From Tethya wilhelma (taxonomy: Eukaryota; Porifera; Demospongiae; Tethyida; Tethyidae): DNA of 64,000 nt. Numbering within the stretch: the stretch's first letter is position 1; the number at the start of each line of letters is the position of its first letter. The DNA lies in the NCBI GenBank assembly GCA_964030475.1, contig CAXIPT010000001.1, positions 4,276,849-4,340,848 on the forward strand. The letters are read 5' to 3'. Positions 1 to 11,900 of the stretch are shown one piece after another. The notes beneath the pieces are model-generated. The model had not been told where the DNA came from. It saw nothing but the letters and a program-made list of their open reading frames with translations, and made no database searches. The position numbers and the translations under genes are program-made.

Positions 1-1740
1 TACAATTGACCATTATACTTTGTCTTTGCCCAAGTTTGATGATGCGCTAGTCATAGATGGACGACCCAATGAATCTTTCTGATCACATGCCAGTAATGGC
101 AAAATCTGCACATATTGATCACACCTCTAGCAGTGGGAAGCAACGCTACAATTGGAGCAAACTTACAAAGGAGGAGACAACAGAATCATATACTACAGAT
201 GTAGAGGCCAGACTAACCTCAATTGAATTACCAGACCTTGATACCCTCTTGAGCGATGTCAAGCATTGATGAACACTTAGGAGTAATTTGCGGTATCCTC
301 CAGTCAAGTGCCAATGACCACATCCCACAGAAGAGTTTTGTTAAACACAGGAAACCAGGTTGGACTCCCAATATACGTGAGGCTCATAGACGCCCTAAGA
401 GGGCGCACAAAGCCTGGGTCAAGGCTGGCCGCCCACGCTCCACCCAACATCCTGCTAGATCACAATACAAGAGCGCCAAGAAAGCATACAGATCACTTCT
501 TCGACATAGGAGAAAGGAGCAGAGAGACGGCTTCTTCCAGTCGCTGGATACCAACTGCAACAACCCCACCAAATTGTTTAGGCTCATTAGGAGGTTCAAC
601 GGGAATGTTGCTGAGCCAACCTCTACCTTGTCCTTCAAGGGACACATTTTTAAAGGAGAGGAGGTCCGAGAGGCCTGGACTGCATATATTTTGCCGATCT
701 TGCCACACCTAACAGTTTGACCCAATCTTCACTAAGGAAGTTGAGGATGAGTACCAAAGGATTCTTTCTGAATGAATGCCAACTGCACGTGGATCATGAA
801 GCCCAGGTTGTCTTTAGCCATGATGAGGTAGCATCTAGAGGTCCCGGCCTGAAGCCTAATAAAGCAGCAGGGGCAGATGGAATTGATCCGGAACATCTCA
901 TTCACGGAGATAGCCTGCTTCTAGACCATCTCACCATTCTGTTCAATGCAATGATCTGCTTTGGCCACATTCAGGCCTCCCGAATTCTTGCATGGCCTAA
1001 TCACCCCGATCCCCAATTAAGAATCACCACAAGAATATGTCCTGCCCTGGCAACTATAGAGGGATCACTGTCCTCTCCAACATTAGTAAAGTCCTTAAGA
1101 AGCTTGTCCTTTTAAAGATTCATAAGCAATCCTCACCACCTGAAATAAATCCTCTGCAAGGTGGGTTCAGGTCTCAAATGAGCTGTCTCCACTCAGCCTT
1201 CATACTCCAAGAAGGAATCCAATCCTTTACAAGATAAGAAGGCGGTGGCATACGTTGCCTTTCTGGATGTCCGTAAGGCATTCGATAGAGTGTGGCATGC
1301 TGGTCTGTTACAATCTATAAGAAAGGTGTCAGAGGCCCACAGAGTGACTGTGGAGAATCATCAACAATTGGTATACTGCATCCACCAGTTCTGTCTTATG
1401 GAACTCTGTTGAGTCAACCTTTCCAATCTACCAAGGTGTCCGCCAAGGAGGAGTTCTGTCGCCATTCCTATACTGTCTCTTTGTTGAAAAGCTGCTAGAT
1501 CTTCTCTCTCAATCTGGCTACAGAGTTTGCATCGACAACATTTATTGTGGTGCCCCAGCCAATGTTTGCTGATGACCATTGCATTAGTTGCTAAAACACA
1601 GATTGAGTTGCAGGCAATAATGACGGTGGTTTTCAACAATGCCATGAAGTGGCATTATTACCTGAATGCTGACACGCCATCTGCCCTATGGGGTGCCAAA
1701 TGTCTCAAAACTAATTTTTGATCAGTGTTTAGTTTGACGA
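1..1740 (+). mobile_element. Degenerate non-LTR (LINE) retrotransposon, endonuclease tail to reverse transcriptase
   Basis: Broken reading frames in the same direction carry reverse-transcriptase landmarks in the right order: KAAGADGIDPEHL near 858-900, NYRGITVLSNISKVLKK near 1049-1100, FLDVRKAFDRVWHAGL near 1259-1306, GVRQGG near 1433-1452 and the catalytic FADD box near 1563-1575. Upstream, the SDHMPV motif at about 81-98 matches the end of an AP endonuclease domain, followed by the linker typical of Jockey/CR1-like elements. Frameshifts and stops separate every block, so it is inactive. The 5' end is outside the window, and the region after FADD decays into a tandem repeat. The last ~200 bp lie inside the large inverted repeat. 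Subfamily assignment is uncertain. Confidence 0.85.
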
Positions 1741-2060
1741 CTAAATATCGACCCTTCACGGTTAGAAACTGCTATATAAAAATCCAAGAACACGGCACAG
1801 AAATCTCTCAAAAGTGCGATGTTTAGCCCAGGGATCGATATTTAGCTAAACATCGACTCACGGTTAGAAACTGCTAAAAATCCAAGAACATCGGCCTCGG
1901 CGATGTTTAGCTCAGGAATCGATATTTAGCTGGGACCGATCTTTAGCTCCAGGGATCGATATTTATCTGGGACTGATCTTTAGCTCAAGGTGATCGATAT
2001 TTAGCTGGGACAGATGTTTAGTGCCAGTGATCGATATTTTATAGCTGGGACCCTAAATCT
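1741..2060. repeat. Degenerate ~48 bp tandem repeat (GATCGATATTTAGC units)
   Basis: Several imperfect units alternate GATCGATATTTAGCTGGGAC with GATCTTTAGCTCCAGG-like halves. Each carries an ATCGAT core. A copy lies inverted at 7181-7500 in the other arm. It looks like a minisatellite, with no coding potential. Confidence 0.7.
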
Positions 2061-2933
2061 GTAGGCGTGGCCTCGAAGCTTAGCGCTAAAAAGAAGCACT
2101 AAAACCCCAATCTCAGCAAAAAGAGCGTTTTGGGCTGCAAAAAAAATGTAATTCTACAAGATGATTCACTCTTATGAACGTAAGTACCATCAATTTTGTA
2201 GCTAGAGCTGCCTTTCTTGAGATTTCGAGTGAACAGACAGACAAAACGACTACCTACCGTGACCATAATCCTCTGCACGTGCCGAGGCTTCATAGCGGGG
2301 AGGGACTGGTTTACGAGGCTAGGTCAAAGTCACGTCCTAGGTTGAGGGTTACCGATTTCACGAGAGGATTACCATTTTCCCGTGAAAAATTAGTCATGGG
2401 GGGTGACCAGAATTTTATGGGCCGTCGCTTGCTAGTGTAGAAATGGGTACCGGGTACCGGTATACGTCATGTTTGCGCGAATTAAAAATGTCCATACGCT
2501 TATTGTGCTGTACAGAAAACTGTCTATTTCATGCCGTATATACCAGTAGTACAAATTGCTGTGGGAGTGCATGCATGCGCATCAGACCTAGCAGTATGAA
2601 GTGCAACGTTGTATGCTATTGTGTTGTGTGGTTGGGTTAAGTGCACACTGATGCATGGTTGCATCATGCCTGTTTATCTCAATGACACACTCATGATCAT
2701 GTGAACATATTCTCGTGATTTTTTTGTAATAAAAGGATCAAACTTGCTATATAGTTTGAAAGGGAACTGTTGGATCTCATGCATTGTGATAATGCATGCA
2801 AATGTTGCTGTTTCATGGAAGGTATATGTAATATTAAACATTTGTATAGTAATTATATAATTATATTATTCTATAATTTGAGAAACATCTAAATATCAGT
2901 TTAATTATAGTTGATCTATGGTAAAGAAATAAG

Positions 2934-2988
2934 ATGGAGAGTGTTACAGCAGTCCTCATTCTCATCGTATGTTTTCCCTTAGCTCAAG
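2934..2988 (+). CDS. Candidate first coding exon: signal peptide
   Basis: ATG at 2934 opens [18 protein letters not shown], a short polar N-terminus, a hydrophobic core and a small-residue end, as in a cleaved signal peptide. The exon ends CAAG followed by GTGAGT at 2989, a near-consensus donor in phase 1, the phase used at all module borders of the downstream gene. No in-frame extension is seen past the donor in the same exon. It is the best candidate for exon 1 of the giant gene, but 7.2 kb of repeats and two single-N joins lie between it and NIDO1, so the link is inferred. An identical copy lies on the minus strand at 6253-6307 in the right arm. Confidence 0.6.
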
Positions 2989-5900
2989 GTGAGTTACTGC
3001 ACTGTTGTTTTAATTAACTATAATAAGTACTTTTAGTTCAACCAAAATAATTATGGAATATTGAAAACTATAACTAAAAATGAATGGTNAATAGTGTTCT
3101 TAAGTTGTCTTTTAATCTCAATTTATGTAATCTATGGATAAATTCTCCCCTGGGCCAGGGTTAGTTTACTTGGTCTGAGTTGTGGTCTGTGTAGCTAACT
3201 GCTTACTCAATTTAGCTTTTTTTCAACAGCCCAGGTATCTCTGAGTTTGGCTCATGAATTAGATCACAACTGGAAATAGTATTAATTGACATTTTAGTAA
3301 CCAGTATTTTAGTCAAATTGACTGTTCAAATTATGAGTAGTACAAATTATTTAAGTGTTGCAGAATGGCAGAAGGGTCGGGTCATTCCATGTGGAATCAA
3401 CACAAAAAAATGACGCATGTCCTCAGATTTTATCCAAAGTTGGTGTGCGCATAGTATATCATGAGATGTAAAACCACAACAAATTTTAGGCTCCAATGTT
3501 GTATGGCTTCTTAGTTAAAACAGGTTAAATTTTGGATATTTTTACAATTTTTCACTGACTCTGTGGTACAAAATATACTTTATCTTCAACTAGGAGCAAG
3601 ATATGAGAAAGAAAACCAATTAGATTTCCTAATAGCACTTGAAACAAGCTTCAAAATGATGCGTTACAAGTATGTATTTGATCCACTAAGGTCAAAGGTT
3701 ATGTTAACGTTTCTATTAAGTTTGTTTTTCTTCCTGTCAGGATCCTTCAATTTTCTTAATTTTTTGTCAAAGTGTTTTTTAGTCATTCGTTAATATGTAG
3801 ACAAAATTTTATCATGGGCCGATAATGGGCTCCTGTAAAATGTGGCAATTTACTGGTTCAGGTCCTGAAAATTGGCTGAATAAGCATGCACATACTTTGT
3901 AACATTAACTAGTAAATCAGTGACCTAAGCAAGTAAATTGCCACTTTATACTGGAACCTATTATCGATCCAAGATAAAATTTTATCAATGCATTAAGGAA
4001 AGACTAAACAACATCTTAACAAAAAATTAAGAAATTGACAGATCCCGACAGGAAGTAAAACAAACTTAATCAAAATGTTGCCATAATCTTTAACCTTACT
4101 TGGTCGTCAAATCTTAATTTTTTGTCAAAGTGTTGTTTAGTCATTCCTTAATACGTAGATATAATTTTATCTTGGGTCGATAATGGGTTCTAGTATAAAG
4201 TGGCAATATACTTGCTTGTAGGTCTTGTTCATGTAGTACCAACTACCGTATAGCTAGAAATTTTCGAGGAATAAAATTTTCGCGGAAAGGCGATCGCCAA
4301 ACTTTTCGCGATTTAATTTTCGAGGATCAAGCAGCCCCACCCATATATTGCAATGTGATCCCGAAAATTTCGCGGATAAAATTTTCACGGATCGGCGGTG
4401 ATCCGCGAAAACAGCGAAATTTATATACTCCTCAAAAATTTCTAGCTATACGGTATGTGCTTATTTAGCCAATTTTCATGACATGATCATATGCCAGTTC
4501 GTTTTGAGCGGGAAACTCCATGGATTCGTGGAAGCTGGAAAGATGGTTGAGTTCAAAAGTAGTAGATGCAAGATTATTGGACGGAGTAAACAAGTTGTTG
4601 CTATTGGAAATAGTACGGGAGGTCTTTACTATCTGAAATATGTACAAAGTGAAACCTCGGAAAAAGAAGCAAGGAAAAAGGAAACAAACGAAATCACTGA
4701 ATTCTTGGACTAGTTGTGAGGAAAAAGGAATGCCTATATAGAAGGAAACGAGTGGAATCATATGCAATCTATGAAAAATGTCACAGAGTTCGTTTTGAGG
4801 AAACTCCATTGATTCGTGGAGGCTGGAAAGATGGTTGAGTTCAATAGTAGTATATGCAAGATTATTGGATGGAGTAAACAAGTTGTTACTATTGGAAATA
4901 GTATACGGGAGGTCTTTACTATCTGAAATACGTACAAAGTGAAATCTCAGAAAAAAAGCAAGGAAAAAGGAAACAAACGAAATCACTGAATTCTTGGACT
5001 AGTTGTGAGGAAAAAGGAATGCCTAGAAGGAAACGAGTGGAATCATATGCAATCTATGAAAAATGTCAAAGACTTCGTTTTGAGGAAACTCCATGGAATC
5101 ATTTGAGGGTGTATTTATTTCTCTCCCATTCTCTCTTTCGAGCTCTGCCTAGGAGTTGACTCAGCTCTACCCCAAAAAATAAGGAGATGAATTTCACCGC
5201 CTCCTCCAGAGGGGATGTAAAGCCGTCAGTCCCAGGGGACCTGCATTGATTAGCCCTAGGCTATTTGCAGGCCCTCGTTAGCCACAATTGTGGTAAACCC
5301 GAAGGGGCACTTAAAAAAAAAAAATTGAGTGGATCTATTGCTAAACGACCCCTAAATCATGTTGGAACTTGAACATTACGAGTGAGGAGGAGTGTTGGAA
5401 ATGTGCACTCTTGTTGTGATGTGTACATATGTTGTTAGGATTTAAACATGACTGTTATAGTGATGTAATAGTATTATTATATGAACTGTTTGTACTATAT
5501 GCTAATGTAGGGTTTCTTAGCCAGCTTTTTGTGTATTGTCGATTGTTCTTGTGTCTTTGCTTAGTAGGAGGCCTGCCGTTTGTCATGTACTATATAACTT
5601 ATAGTTGCTGTCAAGTTTTTCTATTGTTAATTGTTGTTGTTATTGTTGCTATCAGTGTTCTTAGCTAATTATAAGTCAATTGTCTTTTGTCTTTTTCTTC
5701 TGAGTTGCGGTCTGTGTAGCTATAACTGCTTAATACAAAATTCAGCTTTTTTCAAACTGATGCTCTAGCTAAACTCAGATGGAGTATATATCTACTATAT
5801 TATGCATACTAACTCACATTGTTTTTTTTCAAGTGAATATATAGCTGATTTATAGTTTTAGTATTTATTTTATAATTATCAAAAGATCGGTTTATTTAAA

Positions 5901-8900
5901 TTTAGTTTTATTTATAGATATTCTAAAGTCTAGAGTTTGAGATGCTTTCAAATTAAAATTAGTTATACTTATTGGAAACTAGTGTTTGATTGCTCACATT
6001 CTTAGAAAATCTATAGAAAAGGCCTGTATAATATCTTAACCTTTTTATTTAAAGTATACATTGGCATGTGTACTTGTTGCGAAGGATTTTAGTTAACTTT
6101 AGTTAATATTCAGTCCATTAGGGATAAATTTTAGTTAATTAAAACACAAGTTACCATTCATTTTTAGTTATAGTTTTCAATATTCCATAATTATTTTGGT
6201 TGAACTAAAAGTACTTATTATAGTTAATTAAAACAACAGTGCAGTAACTCACCTTGAGCTAAGGGAAAACATACGATGAGAATGAGGACTGCTGTAACAC
6301 TCTCCATCTTATTTCTTTACCATAGATCAACTATAATTAAACTGATATTTAGATGTTTCTCAAATTATAGAATAATATAATTATATAATTACTATACAAA
6401 TGTTTAATATTACATATACCTTCCATGAAACAGCAACATTTGCATGCATTATCACAATGCATGAGATCCAACAGTTCCCTTTCAAACTATATAGCAAGTT
6501 TGATCCTTTTATTACAAAAAAATCACGAGAATATGTTCACATGATCATGAGTGTGTCATTGAGATAAACAGGCATGATGCAACCATGCATCAGTGTGCAC
6601 TTAACCCAACCACACAACACAATAGCATACAACGTTGCACTTCATACTGCTAGGTCTGATGCGCATGCATGCACTCCCACAGCAATTTGTACTACTGGTA
6701 TATACGGCATGAAATAGACAGTTTTCTGTACAGCACAATAAGCGTATGGACATTTTTAATTCGCGCAAACATGACGTATACCGGTACCCGGTACCCATTT
6801 CTACACTAGCAAGCGACGGCCCATAAAATTCTGGTCACCCCCCATGACTAATTTTTCACGGGAAAATGGTAATCCTCTCGTGAAATCGGTAACCCTCAAC
6901 CTAGGACGTGACTTTGACCTAGCCTCGTAAACCAGTCCCTCCCCGCTATGAAGCCTCGGCACGTGCAGAGGATTATGGTCACGGTAGGTAGTCGTTTTGT
7001 CTGTCTGTTCACTCGAAATCTCAAGAAAGGCAGCTCTAGCTACAAAATTGATGGTACTTACGTTCATAAGAGTGAATCATCTTGTAGAATTACATTTTTT
7101 TTGCAGCCCAAAACGCTCTTTTTGCTGAGATTGGGGTTTTAGTGCTTCTTTTTAGCGCTAAGCTTCGAGGCCACGCCTACAGATTTAGGGTCCCAGCTAT
7201 AAAATATCGATCACTGGCACTAAACATCTGTCCCAGCTAAATATCGATCACCTTGAGCTAAAGATCAGTCCCAGATAAATATCGATCCCTGGAGCTAAAG
7301 ATCGGTCCCAGCTAAATATCGATTCCTGAGCTAAACATCGCCGAGGCCGATGTTCTTGGATTTTTAGCAGTTTCTAACCGTGAGTCGATGTTTAGCTAAA
7401 TATCGATCCCTGGGCTAAACATCGCACTTTTGAGAGATTTCTGTGCCGTGTTCTTGGATTTTTATATAGCAGTTTCTAACCGTGAAGGGTCGATATTTAG
7501 TCGTCAAACTAAACACTGATCAAAAATTAGTTTTGAGACATTTGGCACCCCATAGGGCAGATGGCGTGTCAGCATTCAGGTAATAATGCCACTTCATGGC
7601 ATTGTTGAAAACCACCGTCATTATTGCCTGCAACTCAATCTGTGTTTTAGCAACTAATGCAATGGTCATCAGCAAACATTGGCTGGGGCACCACAATAAA
7701 TGTTGTCGATGCAANTGATCGTGTCAATGGCTACACCGCTTTGTTTTTTTATGTATAATAATTTTGCTAAACAGCATGGACAACAGTTGCTAATACATGT
7801 GTGCACCCAATATGTATTAGTTAATGCACCGTCGCGAGTACTCTACGTAAATTATTGGGTGAGGGGAAGTTCGAGAAGGTCATGTAGCACGAGGCGAAGT
7901 AGAGTACGAGCGTTTACGGTGCATTAACTGGTTTGTAGTATGAAAAAGTCTAACAGTTCTTCGTTGACTAGAATGGCTGAGCAATTTGAGTACAGTTCTG
8001 TGTTTTTGAAGCAAAGTTTTGGAGCTAGATAGCCCTCCAAAGAAGAGGCTCAAGTCAGCGCATTGCCAAGAGTAGCCTGACATCTAGGTTTGCTGCTCCA
8101 GAGAAAGAGGCCAACGAAGCAGCGGCAAAAGGAGAGGTGCCATTGAAAGACAGGTGAACTTGTATCAGTCTTAATTTGCTTTCTAACTCTAAAACAAACT
8201 GTATTCGCTGCAACTGTGCTCTATTATTCCTAGCCGTGCTCTATTATTCCCAGCCGTGCTCTATTATCCCTAGCCGTGCTCTATTTTCCAACCACAGGAT
8301 GTTGCGGTCTAGTAGCGCTTACTCTGTACGTAGTACGGGATTTAGAGTAATAGTTTTCCTTTGATGTCATAAGGCTTCATACTACAATTAGAATATACGG
8401 TATGCACGCGGAAATACGCAGCGCTCAATTTTGCACATTTCCCCATTGACTTCCATACAAAAGTACCCCAAGATGGCGGATATGAATGTACCCCAGCCGT
8501 GACGTCACGCTTCATTAACGGGCCAACGAAATTCTTTTGCTTTACGTGAATGGGACTATTGCCTATGCATTATACTAAAGTATTTGTTCCGAGAGGTCCA
8601 AATACTACGGGGGTCTTTTTACTACGTGACAGTAAGACACCGCACCGGGTACCGGGTGTGTCCATTCGTGACGTAGGTATACAGACACTAGAACAAGTTT
8701 TAAACTCTTTTGGAGGCCACTTATAGACCCTTTCTAACCTAAGAAAAGATTTAAAACAGATTCTAGTATTACTTGGTCGGTTTATAAGAGGGTACGCTCT
8801 AGCCCTAGCCCTAGCCCTAGCCCTAGTCTCGCCTAGCCAGACCCCTTTCGCTCCGCCTATATGGCTCCGTGCTACGCGAGACTATGAGTACGATTGCCCT

Positions 8901-11900
8901 TGCTCTGGAAAAATCACAGAACTTGCTCAACGATAAATATACGTAGATATGTATTAGCGAATCTTCGGAACTATGCTAAAGCCAATTCAGTTCCAGATAA
9001 TATCACTACTGCTATCAATCAATCTTTTCGATGCGAGTTCAAGGTGCACGAATCGAAAAATAACGTCAAAATATACGGACGTTACACGATAGTATGCAAA
9101 ATTATTAGAAATTGGATAATTATGCGCATGCCAGCAAGCAATTTAATGCAGCTATATACACTCAGTGATTTAATAATTATTCAAGAAACAAGCTGATAGT
9201 GATAGTCCCTGTCTCGCAAGTAAACTTGCCAAACTGTGTAGTAGTTGGTAGCATGCAGTGATTGTGAGTGCGCTCTAGCAGTAGTCTGACTTGCCAGACT
9301 CTTCGCAAGAAAAGGAAGAGTCTGGTAAGCCAGACTACTCTAGCAGCAACTGCATGATATTCATTTTGTAATCAGTCTTGCTTTGTAATAACAAGTAGTA
9401 AAATTTGAGCCTGAAGTGTAGGAATGGGCAGTGCAGAAAAAAAAATGATACAAGGCAAGTTTCTGAATTTCGGCACATGACTATACTTCAAGTCATTTTC
9501 ATGAGTCAATTGCAAGTTTCAATTCCATCATTATTAATTTTTGACTCATGAGTCAATGCAAGCAATCACTTGACTAATTTGGATGAAATAACAAGCATGT
9601 AGAATGTAGATACATGGTCACATATGAGAGTTGGGCACAAAAAAATTTAATCGGAAGGCACCAAGCCTCGGCGCAATCAACTGACAACTAGCATGATGTA
9701 CAACATGAATGTATGACCTCATCATTCAAATTCTAGCCTGTAGCCAGGAGATGACCTGAGACTCTGAGTCTCACTACTAAGTCATCAGTGACCTGAGTCA
9801 GCGGCCACTGTCAAGTATCACATGCAGAAAGCTAGCCAACCTTTGTTTGTCTTTCCAAGAGCATAAGCAGCATTGCACTGAGTATAATCATGCATTGGCA
9901 AGGCTAATTCCTGTCTGTATATCCAAAGAACACTGACTTCAAATAACCGTGCTAAGTAAAGCCAATTTTGCTTCTTGGTAAAGGTCGTCAATCGAAGGCC
10001 TGGCCGCGCCGCGCCGCGCCGGGAACGAGGCGCCGAGGCTGCCCATATGCGCATATGCCATAATATGGGCCATTGAACTTGAAAACACTGTCATTTTGGG
10101 GGGGGGGAATTACCATATGCACATGGCATATGGACGGACATAACCGCTCCACGTGTGCTCTATAATGATCCCTCCATTCAACTATAGGTTAGCACTTATG
10201 GCTACTTCTCGTTTGAAAGACCTATTTTCTTCCATCATTTGTCGATTGAGAGATGGTCTAACAGCTCGTATATTGTGAGTCCATTTGGAGCAAGTGCTGA
10301 CATTTCGGCTGGAAATAGAAACGTGTCCTACGAAGTACATACCTCCACTACAAGTCCTAGCCTTGTGAGTCAAGTGAGCAAGTTTATTCGTCAGCAAAAC
10401 TCCAACAACTTTGCTGGCATTTGGATGCTATTAGCTGAGTGGAGAAGTATATTAGAGTCAGGACAGGCAAGTGATACTATGGTATGGTTTGACTCTCACA
10501 CTCAGAATCACTTCTGCAGTGGAAGGCTCATTATAGGCTGATATTATATTAAATGATCTTGTCTTTAAATCCATGGTTGTTCACCTTGCAGGAAAACATC
10601 CTTCAAGGAATTCTAGTAACTAATGGATTCCAATCTTTTACTGTGTTTACTTATCGCTGTGGAAGCCTTCAGTGGTCTGGTGATGCTGTGATTGGATTTA
10701 AAGCTGATGATTATCTCTATCAATCCTACTCTGGGACTAATGCAGATACAATTGCTTGCCAAAATCATCCTAGCAGTATTTGGAGCAATCTTGTCTTTCA
10801 ATTACGTGAGTAACTATAATGTACAGTCTGTTCTATAGCTATACATGCAATTAGGGTTACAATAGACATATAATCATACGTACGGTAGTACGTATACTAG
10901 GAATGGGCCGAATGTCCCATAGACACAATACAAAATGTTTATGATCATAAAAATCTAGCAAAACAAAATTAAGTCTTCAAACTTGCTCAGAGGCTCTCAC
11001 TGACATTACCAATTGTATGCAAGGCCTAAAACTCACAGAAACATTCCTCAGCACTCGTTCAGAGAGCTGCTGGGAAGCCACAATAGTGCCATTTTTGTTC
11101 TGCTAACATACTTACGTACTTACTAACTGACTTACTTGAAAAGCATTTCCAGAGAACCTGAATGTGTTGAGCAAATTTAGAAAGCTTTGAAACTGAGAGT
11201 ATAAATTCACGTACTTCAATGTAGCCATCTTCATGTAGAGTTCAAAGGTCATTAATTATCCACGTGGCATTTAATGTGCATGCACATTAACTACTCTAGC
11301 AGACAATGTAGCTTCTACTCAGATAACTCAATCTTTTGTAGGGACTAACCAGTCTCTGATAGTCTCCTTACTGTAGTGTTGAAAAAAGTGAATGAACAAG
11401 TAGTAAAAATTTCAAAAAAAATAAGCAGTGTAGGAATGGGCTAGCCTTGTTCCCTGGCTCCTCCCTCACAGTATATTTTCTTTGAAAATAAGGAGAGAGA
11501 GATCGAGAGAACCTGGTACATTTTATCATGTGAGTGATGCAAGGTAGATGTTAAGGTAGACGTGGCCTATACATCAGCAATTGTTTTTTCATCATCTCAG
11601 CTCACGCCCACTTTGTTTTTTTCACTCTTGTAAAGCCTTTGTTTAGCCTTGGGAAGGGAGCTAGCTGTATAGACTACATTATTATGACCTTTTATTGCTA
11701 TTTTGTTGAAACTCTTCCTGCATTGACCAAGATTTTTCGTATCCAGAAATCGTCCATCGTTTTTTAGAGCACATTTGGTTACAACACGCTGTCAAAGCAT
11801 CTTTCATAGTTGAGTGATAGCTAAAACAATTTCTCAGATTGTAGATAACAAGAGCTGAAGCCTTTCTGTTGTTCTTTTCGACTCTTGGGCCTCTAGGAGC

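Larger units (their letters stand above)
1527..3088. repeat. Left arm of a perfect 1.56 kb inverted repeat
   Basis: Positions here pair with 9241 minus position in the right arm (6153-7714). Every stretch I compared is identical after reverse complement, including translations of 1527-1721, 2174-2440 and 2443-2640. Identity stops at the single N at 3089 on one side and at the N at 7715 on the other. The arm holds the end of a LINE, a ~48 bp tandem repeat, a TIR-like sequence with GCACGTGCCGAGGC (about 2276-2289) and the signal-peptide exon. Probably an assembly artefact (see findings). Confidence 0.9.

Noticed and set aside
2174..2640. Two adjacent open frames (88 and 65 codons) also found inverted at 6601-7067
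   Set aside because: They lie in the duplicated repeat arm, show no domain and are identical only because the DNA is duplicated.
4465..4986. 173-codon minus-strand open frame as a gene
   Set aside because: It spans two tandem repeat units, encodes the same low-complexity peptide twice and has no recognisable domain.
6253..6307. Second, minus-strand signal-peptide exon as evidence of a divergent gene pair
   Set aside because: Perfect identity up to an N join makes an assembly duplicate far more likely than a second gene.
8805..8827. (CCCTAG)n run as a possible telomeric repeat
   Set aside because: Only about four units, and the motif is CCCTAG, not the animal CCCTAA.
9990..10022. GCGCC-rich block as a CpG-island promoter of the gene
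   Set aside because: Only ~30 bp long, with no first exon or start codon nearby.
10863..11443. Regularly dispersed ~30 bp palindromes (TACGTACGGTAGTACGTA) as a CRISPR-like array or regulatory operator set
   Set aside because: They are kilobases apart, each is the head of an F1 transposon, and the DNA is eukaryotic.
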